64,000 nt of DNA from Blattabacterium cuenoti. GTDB lineage: Bacteria; Bacteroidota; Bacteroidia; Flavobacteriales; Blattabacteriaceae. The translations under genes were made by a program, and so were the position numbers. Shown here piece by piece: positions 19,823 through 30,700 of the stretch (position 1 is its first letter; the number at the start of each line of letters is the position of its first letter). The notes under the pieces are model-generated. The model searched no databases, had not been told where the DNA came from, and saw only the letters and a program-made list of their open reading frames with translations. The DNA is taken from contig NZ_CP059200.1 of the NCBI RefSeq assembly GCF_014251755.1, positions 384,746-448,745 on the forward strand, given 5' to 3'.

Positions 19823-20107
19823 CTAATTTTTTGTTTTCAATTTATTTTTGGATCCTGCATGTCCTCTAAAAATACGAGTAGGAGCAAATTCTCCAAGTTT
19901 ATGACCAATCATATTTTCCGTAATAAATACATTAATAAATTGTTTTCCATTATGAACAGAAAAAGTTTGTCCGACAAAATCGGGTAAAATTGTGGAAGGC
20001 CTAGACCAAGTTTTAATTATCGTTTTTTTATCTAATTTTAGATTATTCAATACTTTTTTATGTAATTTGTGAGAAACAAATGGTCCTTTTTTCAAAGATC
20101 TTGCCAT
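19823..20107 (-). CDS. rpsS: 30S ribosomal protein S19
   Basis: A small-subunit head protein. It has 94 residues: [15 protein letters not shown] at the start, [23 protein letters not shown] in the middle and [14 protein letters not shown] at the end, a complete family match. Confidence 0.97.
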   Translation of the reverse strand: MARSLKKGPFVSHKLHKKVLNNLKLDKKTIIKTWSRPSTILPDFVGQTFSVHNGKQFINVFITENMIGHKLGEFAPTRIFRGHAGSKNKLKTKN

Positions 20108-20119
20108 GATTCTAAATAT

Positions 20120-20944
20120 TTATTTCTTTCTTTTTTGTAAAATATATTTATTAGAATATCGTTTTTTAGAACGAGTTCTAAATCCTTTAGCAGGTTTACC
20201 TTTTCTATCTCTAGGTATTCCTCCAGAAGCTTTTCCTTCTCCTCCTCCCATTGGATGATCTACAGGATTCATAGCAACGCCTCTTGTTCTAGGTCTCCTT
20301 CCTATGTTCCTTTTTTTTCCAGCCTTTCCATATGTTTCTAATTGATGATCAGAATTAGAAACAACTCCAATTGTGGCCATACAAGTAACCATGATCATTC
20401 TAACTTCTCCAGAAGGAAGTTTAATTGTCGCATATTTTTCATCTTTTGCAAATAATTGAGCAAAAGATCCAGCACTTCTTGCTATTTTAGCACCTTGTCC
20501 TGGGTTAAGTTCTATACAGGATAGATTAGTTCCTAAAGGGATTTCACTTAAAAAAGTAGAATTTCCTATGTTAATAGGTATATTTTTTCCGGAAATTACT
20601 TTTTTTCCTACTTTAAATCCTTCCATTGATACAATATATCTTTTTTCCCCATCTTTATAATGAAGTAAGGATATAAAACAAGACCGATTAGGATCATATT
20701 CTATAGATTTAATAATAGCAGAAATTCCAAATTTTTTTCTTTTAAAATCTATTTTTCTATATTTTTTTTTATGTCCACCTCCAATATAACGCATAGTCAT
20801 ACGACCTATATTATTTCTACCTCCAGATTTACACTTTCCTTTTACCAAAGTCTTTTCGGAATTCCACTTTGTAAGTTGATCAAAACAATTTACAATTCTA
20901 AAACGTTGACCAGGTGTTATAGGTTTTAACTTTTTTATTGACAT
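20120..20944 (-). CDS. rplB: 50S ribosomal protein L2
   Basis: A core large-subunit protein needed for peptidyl transfer and subunit joining. It has 274 residues. The C-terminal segment [21 protein letters not shown], with its essential histidine, is intact. The N-terminal OB-like and SH3-like domains are also recognisable ([21 protein letters not shown]). Confidence 0.98.
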   Translation of the reverse strand: MSIKKLKPITPGQRFRIVNCFDQLTKWNSEKTLVKGKCKSGGRNNIGRMTMRYIGGGHKKKYRKIDFKRKKFGISAIIKSIEYDPNRSCFISLLHYKDGEKRYIVSMEGFKVGKKVISGKNIPINIGNSTFLSEIPLGTNLSCIELNPGQGAKIARSAGSFAQLFAKDEKYATIKLPSGEVRMIMVTCMATIGVVSNSDHQLETYGKAGKKRNIGRRPRTRGVAMNPVDHPMGGGEGKASGGIPRDRKGKPAKGFRTRSKKRYSNKYILQKRKK

Positions 20945-20947
20945 TAA

Positions 20948-21238
20948 TTAAAATTCTTCTTTGTTTAAAAAATCAATTTTTTGATTTTCAAAAAATTGAA
21001 CAATAGCTTTTTTTATTTTATTAGTTCTTCCATAAAGAAACCCTTTTTTAGTATACTTAGATTTGTTTTTTCTAGGATAAATCATTGTTCTAATATTTTT
21101 TACAGAAAATCCAAATAATTTATTTATTCTTTTTTGAATTTGAATTTTATTGCAATTTATATCTACAGAAAAAGTATAACAGTTATATTTATTTTTTTTA
21201 TAAGATTTTTCTGTGATAAAAGGTTTTATTAAAATCAT
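20948..21238 (-). CDS. rplW: 50S ribosomal protein L23
   Basis: An exit-tunnel rim protein that binds SRP and trigger factor. It has 96 residues. It starts ILIKPFITEKSYK, and the middle (NKIQIQKRINKLFGFSVKNIRTM) matches the family. Confidence 0.94.
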   Translation of the reverse strand: MILIKPFITEKSYKKNKYNCYTFSVDINCNKIQIQKRINKLFGFSVKNIRTMIYPRKNKSKYTKKGFLYGRTNKIKKAIVQFFENQKIDFLNKEEF

Positions 21239-21249
21239 ATTTATTTTTA

Positions 21250-21882
21250 TTAGTGTATAGATAAAAATTGATACATCTTATGTATGGAATCTTCAGAAAA
21301 AATAATATACGAAAATTTTATCAATGAAAAACAATCTAATTCATTTATACTTAATAACTTAAAATTATTTAAATTTCTAGAAGATAAATATAAGTTTTTG
21401 TTTGTTTCTCCAATTACCATTAATGATTTTTTATTTTCTAATTGTAAAGATTTTAATAATTTTAAAAAAAATTTAGTTTTTGGAATATTTAATTTTAAAT
21501 TTTCTATAATTAAAATTTTATTACGTACTAATTTTTGTTCTATAAGAAATTTTCTGACTATATTTTTAGTACGTTTATTTAATTTTGTTAAATATTTTCT
21601 TGGTTTAGGACCAAAAACTCTTCCCCCTCCTCTAAAAATAGGATTTTTTATGTCTCCTTTTCTAGAGCCTCCAGTTCCTTTCTGTCTATGTAATTTTTTA
21701 GTACTTCCAGATACCTCTCCTCTTTCTTTAGACTTATGTGTTCCTTGACGTTGAGCTAATAAATATCTTTTTATCTCTAAATACAAAGAATGATTATAAG
21801 ATTTTTTAAAAAAAATAGTTTCGTGAAACTCTATTTTTTTATCAGTATCATTTCCTTGAATATCTAAAATTTTTAATTTCAT
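21250..21882 (-). CDS. rplD: 50S ribosomal protein L4
   Basis: An exit-tunnel protein of 210 residues. The tunnel loop is clear at about 55-90 ([32 protein letters not shown]). Its start overlaps the rplC end by 4 bases. In E. coli L4 autoregulates the S10 operon; no equivalent leader is visible here. Confidence 0.96.
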   Translation of the reverse strand: MKLKILDIQGNDTDKKIEFHETIFFKKSYNHSLYLEIKRYLLAQRQGTHKSKERGEVSGSTKKLHRQKGTGGSRKGDIKNPIFRGGGRVFGPKPRKYLTKLNKRTKNIVRKFLIEQKLVRNKILIIENLKLNIPKTKFFLKLLKSLQLENKKSLMVIGETNKNLYLSSRNLNNFKLLSINELDCFSLIKFSYIIFSEDSIHKMYQFLSIH

Positions 21883-22505
21883 TCTTTTTTTTGAATCATT
21901 AAATATGAATTTTTATTTCCTGGAACTGAACCTTTTAAAATCATAAGATTGTGATTTATTTCTATTTTCAATATTTTTAAATTTTTAATAGTTACGTTTT
22001 TTTTTCCCATTTTTCCAGCCATTTTTTTTCCTTTAAAAACACGTGATGGATCAGATCCAGCTCCTATTGATCCTGGAGCTCTCAAACGATTATGTTGTCC
22101 ATGAGTTTTTTCTCCTACTCCTGAAAAATTATGTCTTTTAATTACACCTTGGAACCCTTTTCCTTTAGAAATTCCTTTTACGTTTACTAATTCTCCTTCT
22201 TTGAAAAGATCAATTTTGATCAAATCACCCAAAACAAAATTAGATACTTTATTCATTTTAAATTCCAACAATTTTTTTTTCGGAGATAATCCTGCTTTTT
22301 TAAAATGACTAAATAAAGATTTATTAGTTTTTATAACTTTTAAATCATCTATTCCCAATTGAATAGAAGAATAACCATCATTTTTTATCGTTTTTATTTG
22401 AACAATATAACAAGGGCCTACTTGAATAAGTGTACATGGAACATGTTCACCATTTTCTAGAAATATCTTAGTCATTCCTATATTTTTTCCTATTAATCCA
22501 TTCAT
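21879..22505 (-). CDS. rplC: 50S ribosomal protein L3
   Basis: A primary assembly protein near the peptidyl-transferase centre. It has 208 residues. The motif [45 protein letters not shown] (about 125-170) is diagnostic, including the glutamine that is methylated in many bacteria. Confidence 0.97.
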   Translation of the reverse strand: MNGLIGKNIGMTKIFLENGEHVPCTLIQVGPCYIVQIKTIKNDGYSSIQLGIDDLKVIKTNKSLFSHFKKAGLSPKKKLLEFKMNKVSNFVLGDLIKIDLFKEGELVNVKGISKGKGFQGVIKRHNFSGVGEKTHGQHNRLRAPGSIGAGSDPSRVFKGKKMAGKMGKKNVTIKNLKILKIEINHNLMILKGSVPGNKNSYLMIQKKE

Positions 22506-22509
22506 ATTT

Positions 22510-22815
22510 TTATACTTTTATTTCTGCTTCCACTCCACTGGGCAATTCCAATTTCATTAAAGCATCTACTGTTTTAGATGAAGCGTTATGAATTTGTAAA
22601 AGTCTTTTATGAGTAGGAAGAAAAAATTGTTCTCTTGATTTCTTATTTACATGAGGAGAACGTAAAACTGTAAATATTTTTTTTTCAGTAGGCAAAGGAA
22701 CTGGTCCGTTTAATATAACTCCTGTGGGAAGAACGGAATTTACAATTTTTTCGGCTGATTTGTCTAATAAATTATAATCATAAGATTTTAATTTAATTTT
22801 TATATCATGACCCAT
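22510..22815 (-). CDS. rpsJ: 30S ribosomal protein S10
   Basis: A small-subunit head protein that also acts with NusB in transcription antitermination. It has 101 residues and contains [33 protein letters not shown]. It lies directly after fusA without tuf, so the str and S10 operons are joined. nusB is present at 58.5 kb. Confidence 0.97.
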   Translation of the reverse strand: MGHDIKIKLKSYDYNLLDKSAEKIVNSVLPTGVILNGPVPLPTEKKIFTVLRSPHVNKKSREQFFLPTHKRLLQIHNASSKTVDALMKLELPSGVEAEIKV

Positions 22816-22821
22816 AGTATA

Positions 22822-24948
22822 TCAATTTTTTCTGCCATTATTTTTTTTTTGCTTTTTATTTTCTATAATTATATTTTCTATCACCGTTTCAGGAACTGAA
22901 TCATAATGAGAAAATTCCATAACAGAAGTCCCTCTACCAGAAGAAAGTGTTCGTAATACAGTAACATATCCAAACATTTCTGATAATGGAACTAAAGCCT
23001 GAATTGCTTTTATATTATTTTTACTACTCATATTTTGTACAATTCCTCTTCTACGATTTAAATCTCCTATTATATCTCCCATATTTTCTTCTGGAATAAG
23101 AACTTCCAATTTCATAATTGGTTCTAATAAAATAGGGTTAGTTTTCTTAGCAGCTTTTCTAAAACCTAATTTTCCTGCTAATTCAAAAGATAGTTGATCA
23201 GAATCAACAGAATGATAAGATCCATCTAAAACAGTAACTTTAGCACTATCTATTTCATATCCAGATAAAGGACCATTTTTCATCATTTCTTTACATCCCT
23301 TTTCTATAGAAGAAATATATTCTTTGGGTATATTTCCTCCTTTTATTTTATTAATAAAAACTAATCCGGTTTGACCTATATTTCCGGGTTCCAATCTAAA
23401 TAATATATCCGCATATTTTCCTCTACCTCCTGTTTGTTTTTTATAAATTTCTCTATGTTCTACTAAATCCGTTAGAGCTTCTTTATATTCTACTTGAGGC
23501 TTACCCTGATTAACTTCTACTTTAAACTCTCGTTTCATTCTATCCACAATAATTTCCAAATGAAGTTCACCCATACCAGAAATAATAGTTTGACCTGTAT
23601 GATTATCTATTCTTACTTGAAAAGTAGGATCTTCTTCCATTAATTTCGATAAAGCAAAACTTATTTTATCTATATCCGATTTATATTTAGGCTCAATAGC
23701 TAACCCAATTACTGGTTCAGGAAATAATATTGTTTCCAACAAAATTGGATATTTTTCATCACACAAAGTATCACCTGTTTTTATATCTTTGAACCCTACT
23801 ACCGCAGCTATATCTCCAGCTCCAATTTTATTTACTGGATTTTGTTTATTCGCATGCATTTGATATATCCTAGATATTCGTTCTTTATTTCCTGATCTAG
23901 CATTAAAACTATAAGAACCTGATTCTATTTTTCCAGAATAAACTCTAAAAAAAGCCAATCTACCAACAAAAGGATCACTTGCAATTTTAAATGCCAAAGC
24001 AGAAAAAGGTTCATTTTCACTAGGTTTTCTTTTTTCTTTCTTTTGATTTACAGGATTGACGCCCACTATATCTTTTACTTCAAGAGGAGAAGGTAAATAC
24101 TTACATATAGCATCCAGTATAGCTTGAACTCCTTTATTCTTAAAAGAAGATCCACATAAAATAGGAATAACATTCATTTTTATGGTATTTTCTCGTAAAG
24201 AAAAAATAATTTCATCTTTCGAAAGAGAAGAATAATTTTCCTTTCCATATAAAAATTTTTCCATGATTACATCATCATGTTCAGATAACGTTTCAAGAAG
24301 TTGATTTCGATAATCACAAACTATATTTTTCATATTTTCTGGAATAGGAATCTTATAATATGTCATTCCATAATTTTTTTCATCCCATATAATAGATTTA
24401 TTTTCAATTAAATCTATGACTCCTTTAAAATTATCTCCAATTCCAATAGGAATTTGGATAGGAATTGAATTTGCTCCTAAAATTTTTCGTATTTGAGAAC
24501 AAACATTAAAAAAATCAGCACCTTGACGATCCATTTTATTTACAAAAGCTATTCTAGGAATCTCATATTTATCTGCTTGTCTCCATATAGTTTCAGATTG
24601 AGGTTCTACTCCATCTACTGCACTAAATAAAACGACCATTCCATCCAAAATTCTCATAGATCTTTCTACTTCTACAGTAAAATCTACATGACCTGGAGTA
24701 TCTATAATATTAATTTGATATTTTCTCTTATTATACATCCATTCACAACATGTAGCTGCAGAAGTAATAGTTATTCCACGTTCTTGCTCTTGTTTCATCC
24801 AATCCATAGTAGCCGCTCCATCATGAACTTCTCCTATTTTGTGATTAATTCCTGTATAAAACAAAATTCTTTCTGTAGTAGTAGTTTTTCCCGCATCAAT
24901 ATGCGCTGCAATTCCTATATTTCTTGTATATTTTAAATCTTTTTCCAT
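22822..24948 (-). CDS. fusA: Elongation factor G
   Basis: The translocation GTPase. It has 708 residues. The GTPase domain has the P-loop AHIDAGKTT at 15-23, DTPGHVD near 83, and NKMDRQGA near 136. The four downstream domains follow at normal length. It lies in str-operon order (rpsL-rpsG-fusA), with no tuf between it and rpsJ; tuf is usually elsewhere in Bacteroidota. Confidence 0.98.
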   Translation of the reverse strand: MEKDLKYTRNIGIAAHIDAGKTTTTERILFYTGINHKIGEVHDGAATMDWMKQEQERGITITSAATCCEWMYNKRKYQINIIDTPGHVDFTVEVERSMRILDGMVVLFSAVDGVEPQSETIWRQADKYEIPRIAFVNKMDRQGADFFNVCSQIRKILGANSIPIQIPIGIGDNFKGVIDLIENKSIIWDEKNYGMTYYKIPIPENMKNIVCDYRNQLLETLSEHDDVIMEKFLYGKENYSSLSKDEIIFSLRENTIKMNVIPILCGSSFKNKGVQAILDAICKYLPSPLEVKDIVGVNPVNQKKEKRKPSENEPFSALAFKIASDPFVGRLAFFRVYSGKIESGSYSFNARSGNKERISRIYQMHANKQNPVNKIGAGDIAAVVGFKDIKTGDTLCDEKYPILLETILFPEPVIGLAIEPKYKSDIDKISFALSKLMEEDPTFQVRIDNHTGQTIISGMGELHLEIIVDRMKREFKVEVNQGKPQVEYKEALTDLVEHREIYKKQTGGRGKYADILFRLEPGNIGQTGLVFINKIKGGNIPKEYISSIEKGCKEMMKNGPLSGYEIDSAKVTVLDGSYHSVDSDQLSFELAGKLGFRKAAKKTNPILLEPIMKLEVLIPEENMGDIIGDLNRRRGIVQNMSSKNNIKAIQALVPLSEMFGYVTVLRTLSSGRGTSVMEFSHYDSVPETVIENIIIENKKQKKNNGRKN

Positions 24949-24954
24949 ACATAA

Positions 24955-25431
24955 CTAAAATCTAAAATGCGAAAAGGCTTTATTAGCTTCTGCCATTTTA
25001 TGAATATTTTCTTTTCTTTTCACAGCTTCACCTTGTTCATGAAAAGCATCCCATGTTTCATATGCCAATTTATGAGCCATCGTCTTTTCATTTCTAGTAG
25101 AAGCACTAGCTATTAACAATTTCATTGCTTTTGTAATTTTATTATTAGAAGAAATAGGAACAGGAATTTGAATATTAGATCCTCCTATACGACGATTTCT
25201 CACTTCTACATGAGGCATAACATTTTTTAATCCTTCTTTCCATATTTCTAATGCAGACTTTTCTTCTTTTTCCTTTATTATATCTATTTTATCCATAGCA
25301 TTGTAAAATATATTATAAGCTATATTTTTTTTACCATTTTTCATTAAATGATTCACAAAACGTGTTACTAAAGGTTCATGAAATTTAGGATCAGGAAAAT
25401 ATACTTTTTCTTTTTTTTTAACTTTTCTCAT
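24955..25431 (-). CDS. rpsG: 30S ribosomal protein S7
   Basis: A primary 16S rRNA-binding head protein at the E site. It has 158 residues. It starts MRKVKKKEKVYFPDPKFHEPLVTRFVNHLMKNGKK, and VEVRNRRIGGSNIQIPVPIS near 84 is diagnostic. It lies 7 bases after rpsL and 6 before fusA. Confidence 0.97.
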   Translation of the reverse strand: MRKVKKKEKVYFPDPKFHEPLVTRFVNHLMKNGKKNIAYNIFYNAMDKIDIIKEKEEKSALEIWKEGLKNVMPHVEVRNRRIGGSNIQIPVPISSNNKITKAMKLLIASASTRNEKTMAHKLAYETWDAFHEQGEAVKRKENIHKMAEANKAFSHFRF

Positions 25432-25438
25432 TAATAGT

Positions 25439-25816
25439 TTAATCTTTTTTAGTTATTTTAGCTCCATATTTACTTCTACTTTTTTTTCTTCCATTAACTC
25501 CAGCTGCATCCCTAGCCCCCCGTACTATTTTATATTTCACACCTGGTAAATCCTTTACTCTTCCTCCTTTAACTAATACAATGGAATGTTCTTGAAGATT
25601 ATGTCCTTCTCCTGTAATATAACTAATTACTTCCCTACCGTTGGTAAAACGAACACGAGCGACTTTTCGCATAGCGGAGTTTGGTTTTTTTGGTGTAGTA
25701 GTATAAACTCTAGTACAGACTCCTCTTTTTTGAGGACAAAATTCTAAAGCTACAGATTTCCGCTTTTTAAAAACGGAGTTTCTTCCTTTTCTTATTAATT
25801 GCTGTATAGTAGGCAT
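25439..25816 (-). CDS. rpsL: 30S ribosomal protein S12
   Basis: A decoding-centre protein. It has 125 residues. [11 protein letters not shown] starts it, [13 protein letters not shown] carries the streptomycin-site lysine of the sensitive type, and [18 protein letters not shown] carries the segment around the usual modified aspartate. It is the first gene of the long ribosomal superoperon, preceded by a 67-base spacer with a promoter-like arrangement. Confidence 0.98.
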   Translation of the reverse strand: MPTIQQLIRKGRNSVFKKRKSVALEFCPQKRGVCTRVYTTTPKKPNSAMRKVARVRFTNGREVISYITGEGHNLQEHSIVLVKGGRVKDLPGVKYKIVRGARDAAGVNGRKKSRSKYGAKITKKD

Positions 25817-25833
25817 ATCCTATATTTAAAATG

Positions 25834-25864
25834 CAAATTATGTTATTTAATAATAAATTACAAA
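25834..25864 (-). promoter_or_regulatory. Candidate promoter of the str-S10-spc-alpha superoperon
   Basis: On the minus strand a TTTG (25861-25864) is followed after 20 bases by TAATTTG (25834-25840), close to the Bacteroidota TTTG / TAnnTTTG pattern but one base short in the -7 box. It ends 17 bases before the rpsL start. Plausible by position, because this is the only real spacer ahead of some 30 closely packed genes. Confidence 0.4.
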
Positions 25865-25883
25865 ACTGTAAAATTCATTAATA

Positions 25884-26705
25884 TTAAATATTATGAATTT
25901 TTTTATTTTGAAAAGAATCTTCTTCTAATGATTTTATATTAAGTTCTTTATAAATATAACGAAAAGTTGAAAGTAAACAAGGTAATCCATCTACAATCGC
26001 CACATTATGTTCATAATGAGATGAATTTTTATTATCTAAAGTAGTAATTGTCCATCCATCTTTATGAAAAACGATTTCAGATGAACCAATGTTTACCATT
26101 GGTTCTATAGAAATAACTAATCCTTCTTTTAATTTAAAACCTTTTCCTTTTTTTCCAAAATTGGGTATTTTTGGATCTTCATGCATGTTTTTTCCCAATC
26201 CATGACCTACAAGATTTTTTACCACATTATATCCATTTTTTTCAACATAAGATTGGATCGAATAACCTATATCTCCAACATTGTTTCCATATTTACAATT
26301 GGATATTCCAATATAAAGGGATTTTTTAGAACATTCTAAAAATTTTTTTGTATCACAAGATACTTTTCCCACCTCAAAAGTATAAGCATGTTCTCCATAA
26401 AATCCATTCATATAAACTCCACAATCTATAGATAATATATCCCCTTCAGATAAAAAATCTTTATTAGGAATCCCATGTACTACTTGATTATTTGGAGAAA
26501 CGCATAAAGTATTCGGAAAATTATATAATCCTAAAAAAGCTGGTTTTCCACCATGATCACGAATAAAACTTTCTGCAAGTTTATCTAAATAAAGAGTATG
26601 AATTCCTGGTTTTACTTCTTTAGCTAACATCCCTAATGTTTTAGAAGCTAAAAAAGCACTTTTTTTAATTAAAATTATTTCTTCAATAGTTTTTAATTGT
26701 ATCAA
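25884..26705 (-). CDS. map: Methionine aminopeptidase
   Basis: A cytosolic metalloenzyme that removes the initiator methionine. It has 273 residues. Expected metal ligands lie in DCGVY, GHGLGKNMHEDP, SIEPM and HYEHNVAIV. No ATG fits the N-terminus: the frame begins at a TTG at 26705 (MIQLKTIEEI), which matches the family start, so a TTG start is likely. It lies 7 bases after gpmI. Confidence 0.94.
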   Translation of the reverse strand: MIQLKTIEEIILIKKSAFLASKTLGMLAKEVKPGIHTLYLDKLAESFIRDHGGKPAFLGLYNFPNTLCVSPNNQVVHGIPNKDFLSEGDILSIDCGVYMNGFYGEHAYTFEVGKVSCDTKKFLECSKKSLYIGISNCKYGNNVGDIGYSIQSYVEKNGYNVVKNLVGHGLGKNMHEDPKIPNFGKKGKGFKLKEGLVISIEPMVNIGSSEIVFHKDGWTITTLDNKNSSHYEHNVAIVDGLPCLLSTFRYIYKELNIKSLEEDSFQNKKIHNI

Positions 26706-26712
26706 AATGAAA

Positions 26713-28263
26713 TTAAAATTTATAATTTTTTATGATCATAGAAGTTCCATTCATAATTTTAGGAATAGGAAGTCCCATTAATTGTAAAATAGTAGGAGCT
26801 ACATCTGATAATTTTCCTTCCTCTTTTAGAAAAAAATTTTGTTTTTTTATATCTTGATCTAAAAGAATAAAAGGAACTGGAGATGTAGTATGAGCTGTAT
26901 GAGGAGTTCCATCTAAATTGATCATACAGTCTGCATTTCCATGATCTCCTACTATAATAACTGTATATGAATTCCTTATAGCTTCTTCAGAGCAATCTTT
27001 TACACATTTATCAACAAATTCACATGCTTGTATTGTTTCTTTTATTTTACCGCTATGTCCCACCATATCTGGATTTGCAAAATTTATACAAATAAAATCT
27101 GACTGTTTTCTTTTCAATTCAGGAATAATTTTTTTTACAATATTTTCTGCACTCATTTCAGGTTTTAAATCATAAGTAGAAACGTTAGGAGATTCACATA
27201 AAATTCTTGTTTCTCTATGAAAAGGTTTTTCTCTTCCTCCTGAGAAAAAAAAAGTAACATGTGGATATTTTTCTGTTTCAGCTATACGTATTTGTTGTTT
27301 TCCTTCTTTTTCTAAAATTTCCCCTAAAGTATCTGACAAATATTCTTTCTCAAAAAGAACATGAACCCCTTTATATTTAGGATTAAAACAAGTCATAGTT
27401 ATATAATAAGATAAACTTAATTTTTTCATTTCTGGAAAAAAAATATTGTTTTTTGTAAAAAGTTCTGTAATTTGTCTGGAACGATCAGGACGAAAATTAA
27501 AACAAAAAACAACATCTCCATTTTCAATTCTGGAAATGGGGGACTCATTTTCATCAACAATGATTAAAGGAAATAGAAATTCATCTGTTACTCCATTATT
27601 ATAAAATTCTTCTATCGAAGAAATGATATTCTTAGTCAAAATTCCTTTTGAATAAACCATGGCGTCATATGCTTTTTTAGTTCTGTCCCACTTATGATTA
27701 CGGTCCATTGAATAATATCTTCCGATAACAGATGACAATTTTCCAACATATTGTTCAGTGACATTCAAAAGTTTTTTTATATAAAGAATACTTCCTGTTG
27801 TAGAAGAATCTCTTCCATCTGTAAAAACATGTATAAAAACATCTTTTATTTTTTTTCTATGAGCTATTTTAAGCAAATAAAAAAGATGATTCATATGTGA
27901 ATGAACACCTCCATCAGATAATAATCCAATAAAATGAATTCTTTTTTTAGAAAAAAAAATTTCATCAAAAAAAACATTTATTTTTTTTAGAAACAAATCG
28001 TTTTTTATAGAATTATTAATTTTCTCCAAACTTTGAATAACCTTTCGTCCAGATCCTAAATTTATATGTCCCACTTCTGAATTTCCTACTTGTCCCTCAG
28101 GTAATCCAACATCACATCCTGATGCTTTTAATTTACTATAAGGAAAATTTTTAGAACAAAAATCAATAAATGGAGTAAAAGCTTGTTCTATTGCAGAAAA
28201 ATAATGATTTTTATAAGAAGATAAACCCCAACCATCCAAAATTATTAATATTGATTTTTTCAT
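26713..28263 (-). CDS. gpmI: 2,3-Bisphosphoglycerate-independent phosphoglycerate mutase
   Basis: Interconverts 3- and 2-phosphoglycerate with manganese, one step before enolase, which is also in the window. It has 516 residues. The catalytic serine is in GNSEVGH (Ser62). Metal-binding segments near the C-terminus (NFANPDMVGHSGK, VGDHGNAD, HTAHTTSPVPF) are intact. It lies between tsf and map on the minus strand. Confidence 0.96.
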   Translation of the reverse strand: MKKSILIILDGWGLSSYKNHYFSAIEQAFTPFIDFCSKNFPYSKLKASGCDVGLPEGQVGNSEVGHINLGSGRKVIQSLEKINNSIKNDLFLKKINVFFDEIFFSKKRIHFIGLLSDGGVHSHMNHLFYLLKIAHRKKIKDVFIHVFTDGRDSSTTGSILYIKKLLNVTEQYVGKLSSVIGRYYSMDRNHKWDRTKKAYDAMVYSKGILTKNIISSIEEFYNNGVTDEFLFPLIIVDENESPISRIENGDVVFCFNFRPDRSRQITELFTKNNIFFPEMKKLSLSYYITMTCFNPKYKGVHVLFEKEYLSDTLGEILEKEGKQQIRIAETEKYPHVTFFFSGGREKPFHRETRILCESPNVSTYDLKPEMSAENIVKKIIPELKRKQSDFICINFANPDMVGHSGKIKETIQACEFVDKCVKDCSEEAIRNSYTVIIVGDHGNADCMINLDGTPHTAHTTSPVPFILLDQDIKKQNFFLKEEGKLSDVAPTILQLMGLPIPKIMNGTSMIIKNYKF

Positions 28264-28274
28264 TCAATTTTTAT

Positions 28275-29096
28275 TTAAATACTAATTCTCTTAAAAAGAT
28301 TTATTTTTAAATTTTTATCATGTCTATCTAAATATTCTTGAACAGTGATCTTGTCCTCTTTTATAAATTTTTGATTAAGAAGAGTATTTTCTAATATAAA
28401 TTTTTTAATTTTTCCCTGAATTATATTTTTTTTTATAGAATCAGATTTATTTTTTATTTGAATTTGATCTTCAATAAGATCAATTTCTTCATCTATTAAT
28501 GAATGGGGTATTTCTTTTTCATGAATAGCTATAGGATTCATAGCAGCTATATGCATTGCTATATTCTTAGCTATAGATATATTGTTTATTTTTTTAGAAA
28601 AACCAACTAATGTTGCTATTTTATTATTAGTATTATGAGTATAATTCATCACAAATGGAGAATCTATTTTTTCAAAAATTTTTAATTCTAATTTTTCTCC
28701 TACAACTCCCATGTAATTTACAATCATTTTCTGTATACTTCCGTACTCATCATACGAACTAGATAAAAAATCAGTCTTATTATTAAATAACAATGATTGT
28801 TTCGAAAGTATGGACAAAAAATTCAAAAATTCAGAACTTTTAGATAAAAAATCAGTTTCACAACTAATTCCTATGATTGTTCCACAAGAATAATTAAAAT
28901 TTACAGAAGAAATAATAGCACCATCTTTCATTTTATAGGATGAACGATTCATTGCTATTTTAGCTCCTTTTTTTCGTAATACACGGATAGCTTTATTCAC
29001 ATTTCCTTTAGATTGAATCAATGCTTTTTTGCAATCCATAATTCCAATTCCTGTTATTTTTCTAAGTTTAGAAATTTCTTGTATGGAAATTTTCAT
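28275..29096 (-). CDS. tsf: Elongation factor Ts
   Basis: The guanine-nucleotide exchange factor for EF-Tu. It has 273 residues. The N-terminal UBA-like domain includes TGIGIMDCKKALIQSKGNVNKAI near 14-36, and the dimerisation core carries CETDFLSKSSEF near 79. It overlaps rpsB by 4 bases, the conserved rpsB-tsf pair. Confidence 0.96.
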   Translation of the reverse strand: MKISIQEISKLRKITGIGIMDCKKALIQSKGNVNKAIRVLRKKGAKIAMNRSSYKMKDGAIISSVNFNYSCGTIIGISCETDFLSKSSEFLNFLSILSKQSLLFNNKTDFLSSSYDEYGSIQKMIVNYMGVVGEKLELKIFEKIDSPFVMNYTHNTNNKIATLVGFSKKINNISIAKNIAMHIAAMNPIAIHEKEIPHSLIDEEIDLIEDQIQIKNKSDSIKKNIIQGKIKKFILENTLLNQKFIKEDKITVQEYLDRHDKNLKINLFKRISI

Positions 29097-29818
29097 AATT
29101 TTTTATTTACAAAATTTTTATTTTCACGTTCATTTTTATTAATAGAAATTCCATGTTGAATTGCTTTTGACACAAATTTCAAAATAATATCTATGGATTT
29201 AGAAGAATCATCATTAGAAGGAATAGGATATTGAATATCATGAGGATTCGTATTTGTATCTACCATAGCAAAAATAGGAATTCTTAGTTTTTTAGCCTCA
29301 GTTAGAGCTATTTTTTCTTTATTTGGATCTACCAAAAAAATACCACCTGGTATATGGGTCATATTTGAAATACTTCCTAAATTTTTATATAATTTTGCAT
29401 ATAATCTATCAATTAATAATCTCTCTTTTTTGGACAAAGTATAGAAAGTTCCGTTCTTTTTCATTTTTTCTATATTGTTCATTTTTTTTACAGATTTACG
29501 AATCGTTGTAAAATTTGTGAGCAAACCCCCTAACCATCTTTCTGTTATACAAGGCATATTGATATTTTTTGCATAAAAGGAAATTTTTTCTCTAGCTTGA
29601 GCTTTTGTTCCTACTAATAATATTTTTTTTCCGTTTTTTGCTATTTTTTTTAACTCATGACAAGCTTCCTCTAACTTTGAAATTGTTTTTGCTAAATCTA
29701 TGATATGAATTCCTCCTTTTTTCATAAAAATGAAAGAACGCATGTTAGGATTCCATTTTCGTGCAATATGTCCAAAATGAACCCCAGCTTTTAATAAATC
29801 TTGAGTATTGATTTCCAT
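29093..29818 (-). CDS. rpsB: 30S ribosomal protein S2
   Basis: A small-subunit protein joining head and body. It has 241 residues. LLKAGVHFGHIARKWNPNMRSFIF starts it, and ITERWLGGLLTNFTTIRKSVK near 90 is diagnostic. It follows rpsI by 12 bases. Confidence 0.97.
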   Translation of the reverse strand: MEINTQDLLKAGVHFGHIARKWNPNMRSFIFMKKGGIHIIDLAKTISKLEEACHELKKIAKNGKKILLVGTKAQAREKISFYAKNINMPCITERWLGGLLTNFTTIRKSVKKMNNIEKMKKNGTFYTLSKKERLLIDRLYAKLYKNLGSISNMTHIPGGIFLVDPNKEKIALTEAKKLRIPIFAMVDTNTNPHDIQYPIPSNDDSSKSIDIILKFVSKAIQHGISINKNERENKNFVNKKL

Positions 29819-29830
29819 ACTAATTTTATT

Positions 29831-30208
29831 TTAACGTTTTGAAAATTGATATTTTTTTCTTGCTTTTTTCTGTCCAAATTTTTTCCTTTCTACTTCTCTA
29901 GAATCACGTGTCAACAATCCTTCAGATTTTAGTTTTTTTCTATTTTTTATATCAAACAGACAAAGTGCACGAGATATAGCAAGACGAATTGCTTCCGATT
30001 GACCATTGAATCCTCCTCCAAAAACTTTTGCATTAATATCAAATTGTCCCATTTTATTCACTATCTCTATAGGATAGAGTATTTTTGGATGAAGATATTT
30101 TGGAAAATATTGGTATAATTTTATAGAATTAATAATTATTAACCCGTTTCCTGTTCTTAAATAAATGCGTGCAAGAGATCTTTTTCTTCTTCCTATAGTA
30201 TGGATCAT
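29831..30208 (-). CDS. rpsI: 30S ribosomal protein S9
   Basis: A small-subunit head protein whose C-terminus reaches the P-site tRNA. It has 125 residues ending KKARKKYQFSKR, keeping the terminal Lys/Arg pair. GRRKRSLARIYLRTGNG starts it. It overlaps rplM by 4 bases, the conserved rplM-rpsI pair. Confidence 0.97.
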   Translation of the reverse strand: MIHTIGRRKRSLARIYLRTGNGLIIINSIKLYQYFPKYLHPKILYPIEIVNKMGQFDINAKVFGGGFNGQSEAIRLAISRALCLFDIKNRKKLKSEGLLTRDSREVERKKFGQKKARKKYQFSKR

Positions 30209-30657
30209 AAATTTTTTAATTTCAATGAAATAGGTTTTTGAGCTTTATGTTTATGTTCTGATTTTGGATATACATGTAAATTTTTAAAAATCAATCGTCC
30301 TAAACGATTTTTAGGTAACATTCCTTTTACTGATTTATATATTATAGATCTTGAATCTTTATTCAATAAATTTTGAATAGAAATTATTTTTTGACCACCG
30401 GGATAACCAGTATAATGAATATATTTTTTGTCCTTCCATTTTTTTCCAGTAAGTTTAATTTTATTAGAATTAATAACGATAACATGATCTCCACAATTTA
30501 TATGAGGAGAAAAAAAAGGTTTATGTTTTCCCATTATAATACAAGCAATTTTAGTGGATAATCTTCCCAAAATTTGATTTTTTGCATCTATTATTATCCA
30601 AGATTTTTCGTAAAATCTTTTTTTAACTGAAATCGTTTTAAAACTCAAGAAATTCAT
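30205..30657 (-). CDS. rplM: 50S ribosomal protein L13
   Basis: An early assembly protein of 150 residues. Visible are WIIIDAKNQILGRLSTKIA, GDHVIVINSNKIKLTGKK and GMLPKNRLGRLIFKNLHVY. It is the first gene of the rplM-rpsI-rpsB-tsf-gpmI-map run and diverges from dnaK across about 190 bases. Confidence 0.97.
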   Translation of the reverse strand: MNFLSFKTISVKKRFYEKSWIIIDAKNQILGRLSTKIACIIMGKHKPFFSPHINCGDHVIVINSNKIKLTGKKWKDKKYIHYTGYPGGQKIISIQNLLNKDSRSIIYKSVKGMLPKNRLGRLIFKNLHVYPKSEHKHKAQKPISLKLKNL

Positions 30658-30700
30658 ATTTATTTGATTTTATCAATATCAATATAAGAAATTTTAACAA

